A stretch of DNA of 64,000 bases from Cacajao melanocephalus (taxonomy: Eukaryota > Chordata > Mammalia > Primates > Pitheciidae). Of this stretch, positions 12,645 to 23,869 are shown piece by piece. The stretch covers positions 1-64,000 of the forward strand of contig CAUYLG010005240.1 of NCBI GenBank assembly GCA_963573385.1, given 5' to 3'. Position numbers and translations under genes: made by a program. The notes beneath the pieces were generated by a model. The model saw only the letters and a program-made list of their open reading frames with translations. It had not been told where the DNA came from and made no database searches. How positions within the stretch are numbered: the first letter of the stretch is position 1; each line of letters begins with the position of its first letter.

Positions 12645-13150
12645 GATCCACTGACAGCTTGCACTGTGTGCCTGGAAAAGCCACAGACACTCAGCACCAG
12701 CCCATGAAAGCAGCTGGGAGGGAGGCTGTACCCTGCAAAGCCACAGGGACCAAGCTGTCCAAGACCATGGGTACCTACCTCTTACATCAGTCTGACCTGG
12801 ATGTGAGACCTGGATTCAAAGGACGTCATTTTGGAGCTCTAAAATTTGACTTCCTCGCTGGATTTGGAACTTGCATGGGCCCTGTAACCCCTTTGTTTTT
12901 GGCCAATTTCTCCTGCCTGAAATGGCTATATTTACCCAATACCTGTACCCCATTGTATCTAGGAAGCAACTAGCTTGCTTTTGATTTTACAGTCTTATAG
13001 GCAAAAGGGACTTGCCTTGTCTCAAATGGGGTTTTGGGCTATGGACTTTTGAGTTAATGCCGAAATGATTTAAGATTTGAAGAGACTGTCAGGAAGACAT
13101 GATTGATTTTGAAACGTGATGACATGAGATTTGGAGGGGTCAGGGCAGAA
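12645..13150 (+). mobile_element. MaLR internal region, 3' part only
   Basis: 'gatccactgacagcttgcac', 'gtacctacctcttacatcag' and 'ttgtatctaggaagcaacta' are the 3' part of MST/THE1 internal sequence. Its first half is deleted. The 113-codon frame at 12632-12973 is a chance frame in this non-coding internal region. Confidence 0.85.
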
Positions 13151-13493
13151 TGATATGGTCTGTGTCCCCAGTGAAATTTCAACTTAAATCGTATCTCCTA
13201 GAATTCCCACATGAGGGAGGGACACAGGGCAAGGTAATTGAGCCATGGGGGCTGGTCTTTCCCATGTTATTTTCATGATAATAAGTCTCACAAGATTTGT
13301 TGGGTTTATCAGAGGTTTCTGCTTTTGCTTCTTTCTCTTTTTCTCTTGCTGCCACCATGTAAGAAGCACCTTTCACCTCCTGCCATGATTCTGAGGCCTC
13401 CCCAGTCATGAGGAACTGTAAGCCCAATTAAATCTCTTTTTCTTCCAAGACTTGAGTATGTCTTTATCAGCAGCATGAAAATGGACTAATAAA
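13151..13493 (+). mobile_element. MaLR (MST-like) 3' LTR
   Basis: A second copy of the same LTR, from 'tgatatggtctgtgtcccc' to 'atgaaaatggactaataaa'. Together with 12314-13150 it makes a short provirus that splits the L1 ORF1: the L1 text stops at 'aatcaaacat' and resumes as 'aatcaaaaaagat'. Confidence 0.9.
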
Positions 13494-14300
13494 ACATTAT
13501 AATCAAAAAAGATAAAGAGAGGAGCTTGTAAGCAGGAAGATAAAAGCAGCAAATAACAAAGAGTTTCTAAGAGAGCTACCTGTAGATTTCTCAGCAGATA
13601 CCTTACAGGGAAAGGGAGATTAGAATGACATGTATGGTGCTGAAGGACAAGAAACTGCCAATGAAGAATACTATACCTAGCAAAGGTTTTCAGAAATAGT
13701 GAGAAGAAGCCTTTCCCAGATAAACAAAAGCTGAAGAGTTCATTACCACCAGACCTATCTTACCTGTCTTACCAGAAATAAGAGAATTTTTCAAACTAAA
13801 ATAAATATAAATATGATTATTAAGTCAAAAACATCCGAAAGTATAAAAGTATAAAACTTACTGGTAAAAGTAGGCACTCAAACGTAGAATACTCTAATAC
13901 CATAATGGTTGTGGATGAAAACCTATGTCTTTAGTATGCAGGTCAAAAGACAAAACTATCAAAAATAATGGCTACAGTAACGTGTCAAAATATGTAAATG
14001 GTAATGTCAAACATTTAAAATGTGTGTTGGGGGAATTAAGTAAAATTAAACAAAAAGAGTGTATGGGTATGTGTGAGTGTGTGGATGCACGCGCTCAAAG
14101 TTAAGTTGTTATCAGCTTAGAAAAACCTGTTATAAGTGTTTTTCTAAGCCTTATGGTAACTGTCAAGCAAATATCTACAGCAAATACACTAAACATAAAA
14201 AGCAAAAAATGAAATCACGTCGCTAGAGATAACCACTTAGCCACCAAGGAGGACATCTAGAAAGAAAGAAAAAAAGGAATTTATAAAATGACTAGAAAAT
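13494..14300 (+). mobile_element. old L1, ORF1 C-terminus and inter-ORF region
   Basis: 'gtagatttctcagcagatac', 'gaagaatactatacctagca' and 'ttcccagataaacaaaagct' are the end of ORF1. Then comes the long inter-ORF spacer of an L1M-class element, including a GT-rich patch near 14060-14085. Confidence 0.8.
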
Positions 14301-15250
14301 AACCAAATTATAGTAGTAATTAATAGTTAGCTTGAATGCAAACCAGTAGATTATCTAATCAAAATATAAAGAATGGCTACGTGGATTGAAGGAAAACAAA
14401 AAGCCCAAACCGACTATCTGCTTACTACAAGAGACCAACTTCACCTGTAAGTACATACATAAACTCGAAGGTATTAAAAAAACATATCCTATGAAAGTAA
14501 TAAAGCAAAAGAAAGCATCAATAGCGGAAAAAAAGAGAGTAACAGTACCTATACCTATCTCAGATAAAATAGACTTTATTTCAAACTACAAAAAAGAGAC
14601 ATACAAGGCCATAATATAATAATAAAAGAGGTCACCTCACCATGAGGGTTCAACAGTTTTAAATATATATGTACTCAATATTGGAGGACCTAAATATATG
14701 AAACAAATATTAATAGATCTAAAGGGAGAGATAAACTGCAATATAATAATAGAATCTTTAACACCCTTTTTACAGCAATAGACTATCCTGATAAGAAATC
14801 AATAGGCAAACATCAGCTTTAATCTACACTCTAAATTAAAGGGACCTAATAGACATATACAGAACATTCCATCCAATAGCTGCAAAATATAGATCCTTCT
14901 TAACTACACATGAAACATCCAGGATATATCATATGTTAGACCAAAAAATAAGTCTCAACAAATTTAAGAAAACTGAAGTCACATCAAGTAACTTTCCTAA
15001 CCACAAAGTTATAGAACTAGAAATTAGTAATAGGTGAAACTTCAAAAATGCACAAATACATGGAAAGAAAACAGCATGCTCCCAAATAACCAATGGCTCA
15101 ATGACAAAATTAAAAGAAAAATTAAAATATTTCCTGGGAAAAAATGAAAACACAATATACCAAAGCCTATCAATAGAGCAAAAGCAGTTCTATGAGAGAA
15201 GATTACAGCATAAACACCTATGTCAAACAAGGAGATTGCAAACAACCTCA
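14301..15250 (+). pseudogene. L1 ORF2 endonuclease domain, decayed
   Basis: This segment encodes the start of the L1 endonuclease/reverse transcriptase. The open frame 14386-14619 carries 'ICLLQETNFTCK', containing the catalytic Gln-Glu pair, and 'DKIDFIS'. The later block that should hold the catalytic G-D-F-N is collapsed at about 14745-14765 by a small deletion, so a key aspartate is gone. The text resumes with 'gacatatacagaacattcc' and 'aagaaaactgaagtcacatc' and fades near 15250. The RT domain does not follow, so a deletion of several kilobases joins the endonuclease region to the 3' end. Confidence 0.8.
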
Positions 15251-15811
15251 CATTGCAGAAGATATGCCAATGATATGTTCATACTCTCTTGTTTATTCTA
15301 GTGTTATTCACTATAGCCAAGAAATGAAATCAACCTAAGTTTCCATCAATGGATGAAAGAATAATACGTATATTATGTAATATAATACTATTCAGCCACA
15401 AAAGAGAAGGAAATTCTGTAGTTTGCAACAACATAGAAGAATATGTAGCACATTATGCTAAGTAACTAAGCCAGGAACAGAAAGACAAATACTGCACAAT
15501 CTCACTCATATGTGGAATCTATAGATACTGATCTCATAGAAGTAAACCATAGGCTAATGATTAGAAGTAGATAGGATAGTTGGAGAGTATGGGGTTGGAA
15601 AAATGTGGGTAAAAAGTTTCAGCTACGTAGGAAAAAATAAGATCAAGAGTTCTGCTGTATAACATGGCAACTATACAGTTAATAATGTATTCTTGAAAAA
15701 TGCTAAGAGAATGGATGTTAAGTGTTCTCACTATGAAAATATAACTGTGTGAGTTAATGTTAATTAACTATATTTAGTCATTTTATAATGTGTGTGTGTG
15801 GGGGGTGTGTG
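15251..15811 (+). mobile_element. old L1, ORF2 C-terminus and 3' UTR
   Basis: 'atagccaagaaatgaaatca', 'tggatgaaagaataatacg', 'aatctcactcatatgtggaa' and 'atgtattcttgaaaaatgct' follow the last part of ORF2 and the 3' UTR of an L1MA/L1MB-like element. A GT run ends it at 15788-15811. Confidence 0.75.
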
Positions 15812-16224
15812 TAGTTGACTTTTGAACAGCATGTGTTTAAACTGTGTGGGTCCAATTATATTCAGATTTTCTTCCAATTCTCTCATCCCTGAGAAAGCAA
15901 GACCAATGCCTTCGGTTCTCCTCAGCCTATTCAATGTGAAGATAATGAGAATAAAGGCCCCTATAATAATCTATTTGTATTTAGTAAACAATAAATAAAA
16001 TTTCTCTTTGATTTTCTTAGTAACATTTTTTTCTCTAGATTATTTCATTGTAAGAGTACTTTAAATAACAAATGTACAAAATATGTGTTAATCAACTATT
16101 TGCTATGAGTAAGGCTTCCAGTTAACAGTTGAATATTAGTTGTTAAGTTTTGGGGGAGTCCAAATTTATACATGAGCCTTTGTTTGTGTAGGGTTAACTG
16201 CTTCTAACCCTCATGTTGTTCAAT
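15812..16224 (+). mobile_element. Tigger2/MER28-like DNA transposon
   Basis: It begins 'gttgacttttgaacagcatg' and ends 'catgttgttcaatagtctgt', with decayed terminal inverted repeats and TA at both borders. Internal text includes 'gggtccaattatattcagat', 'agcctattcaatgtgaagat' and 'aaaatatgtgttaatcaact'. The length of ~410 bp fits a non-autonomous Tigger with the transposase deleted. It lies within the L1 3' UTR. Confidence 0.8.
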
Positions 16225-16310
16225 AGTCTGTTGTACTCAAGACATTTTGTACCTGGTAAATACATACATATTTATCTATCAAATGTTTAAATATATTTTT
16301 TAAAAGTAAA
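16225..16310 (+). mobile_element. L1 3' UTR tail after Tigger insertion
   Basis: 'tgtaccTGGTAAATACATAC' and 'tttatctatcaaatg' resemble the last bases of the interrupted L1. Weak but in the expected place. Confidence 0.45.
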
Positions 16311-18427
16311 ATCACTTAACATTAATGTGAAAAATAAATAAGAAATAAGATAGAATTAGTGGAAAATGAAGTAATTATAACTTTGTTGCAAAAATTTAGG
16401 AGAAATTTTGAGGGCTGTAACAGTGTCAGCGTGCTGAACAGACAGGGTAGTCTGAAAAGCTTCCTGGGACATCAGAGTTTATTTGTCTTCATCCTACTTA
16501 GGTAACAGTTTTAATAAGTGCTAGATTTAACTTTGAAACTGTTTTATTTCGAATGCAAAAAAAGTATGTGTTCTTAATACTCAATAGCCTACTTTGTACA
16601 GAGTATTTTTAAGTGTGCTTTAAATAGAAGTTCAATTTGGACTAGAAAACTATAGCAGTTCAAGTCGAAATGCCACTATTTCATTTTTACATAATTAACT
16701 TGAAAATAAAATGTTAAGTCAATTATTTAGTAATAAACATCTAGGTTTAGTATTTTTATAGTTTCATAGTAATTAATGACTATATTTAGATCCAATGAAA
16801 ACTTTTTTTTTCATTTAGTTTTCATTTTAAGAATAAATATAATAGGCCATAATGCGTGAAGTCTTGATTACTCAGAGATCAGTATTCTGGAATTTTTATA
16901 TAATCTAATCAGTATCAAATATATAAGGATGTTGATACAATCTCAGAGAATAAATGTGCACTATGTGAAGAAACTTTTATTGATAAGTTAATATATAAGA
17001 CACTCTTCATCTTGTATGCTACTATGGCTTCAGAAAGCCAGAGAGTTAACAGCAATCTAACAGAAATTTAGGAATAGCAATGGCAAAGGCTGGTCTCAGT
17101 ATAGACATCCAACTAGTCAAATGAATATGGTCTTAAAAATTAGTAGTTTGGATACGATTCAGGTAATTATTGGCCTCCTGAGTTCCAGACTAATAAGTAG
17201 AAGATAAAATCAAGTCATCCTAGGCAGCAGTTCAATTTTGAAAATTAGAAGAACATGCCAAGGCAGAAATCCAATGCTATAAATGGATTCAGTCTTGGGA
17301 GGGGCAGATTATGAAGTACTACAACTGGGCATAAGTTTTTGTTCATCCATCTGATTAATCAAATCATGGTTCTCATTAAAAGCAAAGGATATGCCAAGGA
17401 CTGGCTTCTGGTTTCCTGATCTATTATGAGCAACCTTAGCCATCTATACTTCTCGAAGTAAGGCTAAAAGAGTCTGTTGATATATGCATAGTTCCTGGTA
17501 GAACTGATTGATAAGACAGAAACTAAACTGGACCAACAGCTGGTACTTTGCAAAGATACTGCCACAAAGATAAAGAAAAGACAAAGATAAAACAAAATAG
17601 GGTAACCTAACAATACCCCCAAAGTCTGGAAATATTGAAGATATAACAATTACAGGACTAGATTTAACCAATGATTAGATATTCAGTTATTTAGAGAAAA
17701 GGAATACTTAATTTATAATACATGTATACATGGCAAAAGCAGTGAATATAGTAGTAAGTTGCAGACACTCAGAAAATAAGATGTATTTAAAAATGTTAAG
17801 ACACTAAAACTGAAATCATTCAGTTAGAAAGGCAAATCATCATCACAGTTTTACCATGGAGTATAAGTAACATTAAAATCAAAAATGAAAAAATGTGACA
17901 TTTACACTATTTAATAAACAGCTACTGTAAGTTTGAAAACAAAATAATTGAGGTGTATGCTTTCAAAAATATACCCTCTGAGCTTATTAACATAGCAATA
18001 AAAGTGGGTCTCTTTATGGCTGTTTCAACTTGTTGCTAGAGATAAACATCCAAAAGCAAACGACAAAGCAATTTCATTCTTTACAACAGTCTTTCAAAAA
18101 GTGCTGGAGGTGCTGCAATTCATAACACCTTGGAGAAATTTCTGTAAGTACCTGCCACCCAATTATATCTCCAAAGCCTGAAGCATGAATACTGCATATA
18201 TCCCCAAATCCCTGGCTCAAATCTTCCCTGGACACTTACCTAAATTCAGCCCAAATATCTGACTTTTAACTGGCACTTCCAATTCTACTTTCTGTGTATA
18301 GTCTTTCCTTCTACCAGATACAATGCTCTAAATTTCTTAATGTAAAATAGACAAATGAGTTTGAGTTCCATTCGATTATCTCCTTCAGTCTTTACTCTGA
18401 TATAAACTTTTTCATCCAGTAACAACA
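16311..18427. other. two kb without a recognised feature
   Basis: No family or exon recognised. On the minus strand an AATAAA motif lies at 16976-16981 downstream of fairly balanced sequence (about 17000-17660), so an old LTR or processed 3' UTR is conceivable, but I cannot name one. Confidence 0.35.
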
Positions 18428-18791
18428 TGATATGGTTTCGCTTTGTGTCTCCACCCAAATCTCACCTTGAATTGTTATAATTCCCACATGTCAAGGGCAG
18501 GACGAGATGGAGATAATTAAACCATGGGAAGTGTTTCCCCATATTGTTCTCATGATAGTCAGTGAGTTCTCATGATATCTAATGGCTTCATAAGAGGCTT
18601 CCCCTTTGCTGGACTGGACACTCATTCTGTCTCCTGTTACCCTGTAAACAGGTAGGTGCCTTACACCATGATTGTAAGCTTCTTGAGGCCTCCCCAGCCA
18701 TATGAAACTATAAGCCAATTAAAACTCTTTTCTGTATAAATTATCCAGTCTCAGGTATTTCTTCATAGCAACATGAGAATGAACTAATACA
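18428..18791 (+). mobile_element. MaLR LTR, sense
   Basis: From 'tgatatggtttcgctttgtg' to 'gagaatgaactaataca'. It is a complete MST/MLT1A-like LTR of about 364 bp and leads directly into internal sequence. Confidence 0.92.
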
Positions 18792-19951
18792 CTAAATTGG
18801 CACTGAGGCAGTGGGACACTTTCATAAGGATACGTGAATATCTGGAAGTGACTTTGGAACTCAGTAACAAACAGAGGTTGAAACAGCTTGGAGGGCTCAG
18901 AAGGAGACAGGAAAATGTGGGAAAGTTTGGAACTTCCAAGAGACTTGGAGGGCTCAGAAGAACGGAAGATGCAGGAAAGTTTGAATCTTTCTTGAGACCT
19001 GTTGAATGGCTTTGACCAAAATGCTGATAGGGCTATGGACAATGAAGTCTGGGCTGAGGTAGTCTCAGACAGAGATAAGGAACTTGTTGGGAACTGAAGC
19101 AAAGGTGACTCTTGCTATGCTTTTGCAAAGAGACTGGCAGCATTTTGCCTCTGTCTTAGAGATCAGTGGAACATTGAACTTGAGAGAGATTATTTAGGGT
19201 ATCTGGCAGAAGACATTTCTAAGTGACAAAGTGTTCAAGACGAAACAGAGCATAAAAGTTTGGAAAATTTTCCGCCTGGTAATACAATTTAAAAATTAAA
19301 AAAAAATTTTAAAAACACACATTTTGGGGAGAGAAATTTAAGCCCACTGCAGAAATTTGCATCAGTAATGGGGAGCCAAATGTTAATCATCAAGACAATG
19401 AGAAAAATATCTCCAAGGCATGTCAGAGACCTTCATGGAAGCTCCTCCTATGACATGTCCAAAGGCCTGGGAGCAAAACTTGGTTTCCTGGGCCCAATCC
19501 CAAGCCCCCTGCTCTGTGCAGCCTCGGGACATGGTACCTTGTGTCCTAGAGGCTTCAGCTCCATCCTTGGCTAGAAACGGCCAAGATACAGCTCGAGCCA
19601 TTACTAGAGAGGGTGCAAGCTCCAAGCCTTGTCAGCTTCCATGTGATATAGTGCCTGTGGGTGCACAGAAGTCACAAATTGAGGTTTGGGAGCCTCTGCC
19701 TAGATTCCAGAATATGTATAAAAATACCTGGACGTCCAGGGAGAAATTTGCTGCAGGGGCAGAGCCCTCGAGGTGAACCACTGCTAGAGCAGTGCAGATG
19801 AGAAATGGGGGGTTGGAGCCACCACACAGATTCCCCACTGGAGCACTGCATAGTGAAGCTCTGAGAAGAGGTCCACTGTCCTCCAAACCTCAGAATGGAA
19901 CATCCAATGACAGCTTGCACTGTGCACCTGGAAAAGCTGCAGGCACTAGGA
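18792..19951 (+). mobile_element. MaLR internal region, sense, 5' part
   Basis: It starts 'aattggcactgaggcagtgg', the usual first internal text. It continues through 'agagactggcagcattttgc' and 'ccttggctagaaacggccaa' to 'gaaaagctgcaggcac'. The 3' third of the internal region is missing; at 19952 the orientation flips. No gag-pol coding is expected in MaLR, and the small frames here are spurious. Confidence 0.88.
18888..18998 (+). repeat. 55-bp tandem duplication inside MaLR
   Basis: The unit starting 'cttggagggctcagaag' occurs at 18888 and again at 18944, each running through 'gaaagtttg' to an 'agaga/gagac' end. The minus-strand MaLR next door has only one such unit, so this is a local duplication, now diverged. 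Confidence 0.8.
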
Positions 19952-21007
19952 AGTGCCCCAGTGGGGACTCTCTGGAGACTCTGACCCCACCTTTTCCTTC
20001 TGACCTGCCCTAGAAGAGGTTCTCCATGTGAGCTCAACCCTCTGCAGCAGACTTTTGCCTCGACATCCAGATATCCTCTGAAATACAGGCAGAGGTTTCC
20101 AACCCTAATTTTTTGTCTTGTGCACACCCACTTGGTGTTGTGCAGAACCAACACCAAGTGGAAACCACCAAGGATTGGGGCCTGCACCCTCTGAAGCAAT
20201 GGCCTGAAATGTACCTTGGCTCCTCTTAGCCATGGTAGGACTGGCTGGGATGCAGCGTACCAAGTCCTGAGGCTGCACACAAAAGGGGGTCCCTGAATGT
20301 GACCCAGGCAACAATTTTTGCCTCCTAAGCCTCCAGGACTGTGATGGTAGGGGCTGCCATAAAGGTTTCTGAACATGTCCTAGAGACATTTTCTCCATTT
20401 TCTGGGTGATTAACATTTGGCTTCTCATTAATTATACAAATTTATGTAGCTGCCATACATTTCTCCTCAGAAAATAGGTTTCACCTATCACATCGTCTGG
20501 CTGCAAACTGTCTAAACTTTTATACTTCACTTCCATTTTAAACATAAGTTCCAGTTCCAAGCCGTATCTCTGTAAATACATAGAACTGAATGCTTTTAAC
20601 AGCATCGAAGTCACATCTTGAATGCTTTGATGCTTAGAAATTTCTTCCACCAGATACCCTAAGCCATCTCTCTCAAATTCAAACTTCCACGTATCTCTAG
20701 AGCAGGGGCAAAAGGCCACCAGTTCTTTGCCAGAGCATAGCAACAGTTACCTTTGTCCCAATTCCCAACAAGTTTCTTATCTCTTTCTGAGACCGTATCA
20801 GCCTGAACTTCATTGTCCATATCACTATCAGTATTTTGGTGAAAGACATTCAACAGTCTCTAGAAAGTTCCAAACTTTCTCACATTTTCTCATCTTCTTC
20901 TGAGCCCTTTAAACTGCTCCAAATTCTGCCTGTTACCCAGTTCCAAAGTTGCTTCCACATTTTTAGATATCTTTATACCAATGCCCCACTACCTGGTACC
21001 AATTTAC
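19952..21007 (-). mobile_element. MaLR internal region, antisense
   Basis: Read on the minus strand it runs from the LTR boundary through 'cagcttggagg'-type text to 'agagtccccactggggcac', and stops at almost the same internal position as the sense copy. The 234-codon frame at 19672-20376 crosses the junction of both copies and is not a gene. Confidence 0.88.
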
Positions 21008-21359
21008 TGCATTAGTCAGTGTTCATGCTCCTAGGAAGAAATGCCTGAGACTGGGTAATTTATAAAGGAAAGAGAATTTTTTTGAGTCATAGTGCCACAG
21101 GGCTGGGGACACCTCAGGAAACTTACAATTATGATACAAGGGAAGGGAAACACGTTTTTCTTCACTTTGTGGAAGCAAGAAGAATAAAAACTAAGTGAAG
21201 GGGGAAACCCCTTATAAAACCATTAGATTTTGTGAAAACATACCATCACAAGAATACCATAATGCAGTTACCTCTTACTGTGTCCCACCTGTGACGTGGG
21301 AATTATAAAAAACACAATTCAACATGAGATTTGGGTGGGGACACAACCAAAGCATGTCA
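21008..21359 (-). mobile_element. MaLR LTR, antisense
   Basis: 'tgcattagtcagtgttcatg' through 'gagatttgggtggggacaca' to 'aagcatgtca' is a full MaLR LTR in reverse. It abuts the truncated ERVL LTR to its right. Confidence 0.9.
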
Positions 21360-21753
21360 AGTCCCAAAAGGTCAAAAGTAGAGAAGCCAACAAGGCAGTC
21401 TTCAGTCTGTGGCTAAAGACCTGAGAGCCCCTGGTAAACCACTGGTGTGAGTCTAAGAGTCCAAAAGCTGAAAATTTTGAGTCCAAAGTTCAAGAGCAGG
21501 AAGCATTAGGCACAGGAGAATAATGAAAGCTTGAAGACTCAACAAGTCTGCTCTTTCCAATTTCTTCTCCTAGCTTTATTCTAGCTGCACTGGCTGCCAA
21601 TTAGATGGTATACACCTAGCTTGAGGGTCGTCTGCCTCTCCCAGTCCACTGACTCATACATCAATCTCTTTTGGAAACACCCTCTCAGAAAAAACCAGGA
21701 ACAACAGTTTGCATCCTTCAGTCCAATCGAGTTGACATACCACAGTAACCCTC
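21360..21753 (-). mobile_element. ERVL 3' LTR, truncated
   Basis: It matches the right-hand LTR at 25811-26352 over most of its length, for example 'gcagtcttcagtctgtgg' and 'ctggtaaaccactggtgt'. About 150 bases at its outer (left) end are missing where the MaLR begins. Confidence 0.85.
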
Positions 21754-22089
21754 AAAAGTTCATCCCTTGTAAACTTGAACCCATACATGTCTCCTGAAGT
21801 CACACATGATCTTCAAATAAAGACAATAATGGGTTAATTACTAACTTTAACATAACATGGCTATGATTTGTATAACTGGAAGCACATTTTCCTTAACCCA
21901 AATGCTATTACATAAAATTAACACTCAAACTGATATAAAGTCAATAAATCTTGTGTCATATGATAAAAAAAAATAAAATGCAGATATTTTCTTAGTACAA
22001 CTGTGTACATGCACAAACATACAAGTGTATTCATGACAATTACAGTACTTGTTTCTGCAACTGGTCACATGGTCATAGCTGATATTGGT
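21754..22089 (-). mobile_element. ERVL 3' non-coding internal sequence
   Basis: It lies between the 3' LTR and the dUTPase remnant and is AT-rich with no recognisable env. ERVL elements usually lack env, which fits. Confidence 0.6.
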
Positions 22090-22610
22090 GGCTACCTTCT
22101 TCTGCTACCCATTCTGTACTTCCTTTGCCTTCAGTAAGAACCTCTTCTGATTTTGTTTTTTCACCCGGTGCAGTGACCCAAACCTTCATTCCTGAAGGGT
22201 TTGGGCCATCTTCAGTCCTCCCTGGATTGGGTCATTGCAGTTTCTCATTGACCTTAATTACAGGGCATGGTAATACTAAGAGATGCTCTAAGAGATCTCC
22301 TGTATTTCACAAATACTATTCCTTACATCCACAGTGGTAAGGATGTCATCTTGATAGTCTGGGTCAATTTCCATAGCCAACACTGTCCATTCCCTTCTTT
22401 GCCTGTTGACTTACTCTCCAGTTTAATGGAAACTTTGTTGTCTCCTGGTGGCAGCACTCCTCCTTCTAGAACTAAGATCTCTAGGCCAGCAGAAATTAAT
22501 GCAATGGAAACAGGAAGCAAAAAATTTGTTAGGTCACTAGTGGTGATGGTGAGTGGTGCCACTTCCATTTCCACTCCTTGATTCCTAAACCCCTAAAAAT
22601 TGGCCATGGG
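22090..22610 (-). pseudogene. ERVL pol, dUTPase remnant
   Basis: HERV-L-type elements carry a dUTPase after integrase at the end of pol. The open frame 22323-22574 contains 'APLTITTSDLTNFLLPV' and 'GLEILVLEGGVLPPGD', which I read as the linker and first strands of that domain. The position right after integrase on the same strand supports this. The frame then shifts, and the rest is scattered in other phases toward 22090. Stops and frameshifts make it inactive. The order RT-integrase-dUTPase is the main reason I class the provirus as ERVL. Confidence 0.7.
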
Positions 22611-23154
22611 ACAAACAGTACCATAAACTGAATGCTGATTCAGAGCATACACAGCCTTCTGGAGAACTTGGCCTCAGCCGTACAAAGTATTGTCACCTAG
22701 TTGGTACAATGCTAGTTGGCATTGTAATTGTGACTTCAAAAGGCCAGTCCACTGTTCTATCAATCCAGCTGCTTCAGGATGATTGGAGAAATAGTAAGAC
22801 CAGTGAATTCTGTTAGCATGAGCCCACTGTTGCACTTCGTTAACCATAAAAGTGAGTGCCTTGGTCAAAGGCAATGCTATGTGGAATACCGTAATGGTAG
22901 ATAAGGGATTTCATGAATCCATGGAAGATAGTCTTGGCAGAAGCATAGCATCCAGGATAGGTAAACCCATATCAAGAGGAAGTGCCTATTTTAGTTAGGA
23001 CAAACTACTCCCCTTTTCATGATTGAAGAGGTCCAATATAATCAACCTGCCACCAAGTCCTTGCTAATCACCCCCCAAAATGATGCCATATCAAGGGCTC
23101 AGTGTTTGTCTCTGCTGCCGCCAAATTGGACACTCAGCAGTGGCCTTAGCCAGG
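22611..23154 (-). pseudogene. ERVL pol, integrase remnant
   Basis: Integrase inserts viral DNA into the host. From right to left the minus strand shows part of the N-terminal zinc region near 23140 (one Cys of the pair replaced by Trp in 'ECPIW'). Next is a decayed core, with 'IAFDQGTHF'-like text at about 22860-22890 around the second acidic residue. The open frame 22674-22874 then gives 'VQQWAHANRIHWSYYF' and 'HPEAAGLIEQW', the block with the catalytic Glu. Frames are broken by indels, and the His pair of the zinc site is gone with the upstream deletion. Confidence 0.75.
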
Positions 23155-23825
23155 TCAGCCTTTATCCAATTTGTTTGCTACTTCTTGCTCACTGAATCCA
23201 ATCACCATAATGTCCTCAATGTAATAGATCAGTGTGATATCTTGTGTAAGTAAAAAGAAATCAAGATCTCCATAAACAAGATTGTGACACAAAATCAGAA
23301 AGATGGTATACCCCTGAGGTAGGATATTGAAAGTATATTGCCAGCCTTGCCAGTTGAAAGCAAGTTGCTTCTGGTGGGCCTCAGGAACAGGAATGGAGAA
23401 AAAGGCATTTACCAAATTAATGGCTGCATACCAGCTGTTAGGAGACGTGTTAATGTGTTCAAGCAATGAAACCACATCTGGTACAGAAGCTGCAATTGGG
23501 GTTACCACTTGGTTAAGCTTATGATAATCCACTGTCATTCTCCACAATCCATCTGTCTTCTCCAGAGGCCAAAAGTTTAACAGGGATGTGGTGGAATCAC
23601 CACCCATGCATTTTTCAAGTCCTTGATGATGGCACTAATCTCTGCATTCCCTCCAGTCATATATTGTTTTTGATTCACTACTTTTCTTGGGAGAGGAAGC
23701 TTTAATGGCTTCCATTTGGCCTTTTCTACTGTAATAGTTCTCACTTTATGAGTCAGGGAGCCAATATGGGGATTGTGCCAGCTGCTAAGTATGTCTATGC
23801 CAATTATGCATTCTAGCACTGGCAA
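23155..23825 (-). pseudogene. ERVL pol, reverse transcriptase remnant
   Basis: The 150-codon frame 23155-23607 holds the fingers and palm of a retroviral reverse transcriptase. 'WRMTVDYHKLNQVV' lies at residues 22-35, motif A 'AINLVNAFFSIPV' at 62-74, 'LPQGY' at 96-100 and 'YIEDIM' at 129-134. Two catalytic aspartates are changed: Asn at residue 64 (codon 23416-23418) and Glu at 131 (codon 23215-23217). The upstream frame 23577-23825 gives the region between protease and RT. The thumb, connection and RNase H are missing, and integrase follows within ~20 codons of the YxDD site. Confidence 0.85.
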
Positions 23826-23869
23826 AATAACAGGATGAGACCAGGACCACCAAATCCACTGTTAGTCAG

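Noticed and set aside
12632..12973. 113-codon plus-strand frame
   Set aside because: It starts in a MaLR LTR and runs through MaLR internal sequence.
16976..17660. Processed pseudogene or 3' UTR on the minus strand
   Set aside because: An AATAAA is present, but there is no poly(A) stretch, no target duplication and no recognisable coding. Left as unassigned.
19672..20376. 234-codon minus-strand open frame, the longest in the window
   Set aside because: It spans the junction of the two opposed MaLR internal regions, which do not encode proteins in this family. No motif, no conserved family.
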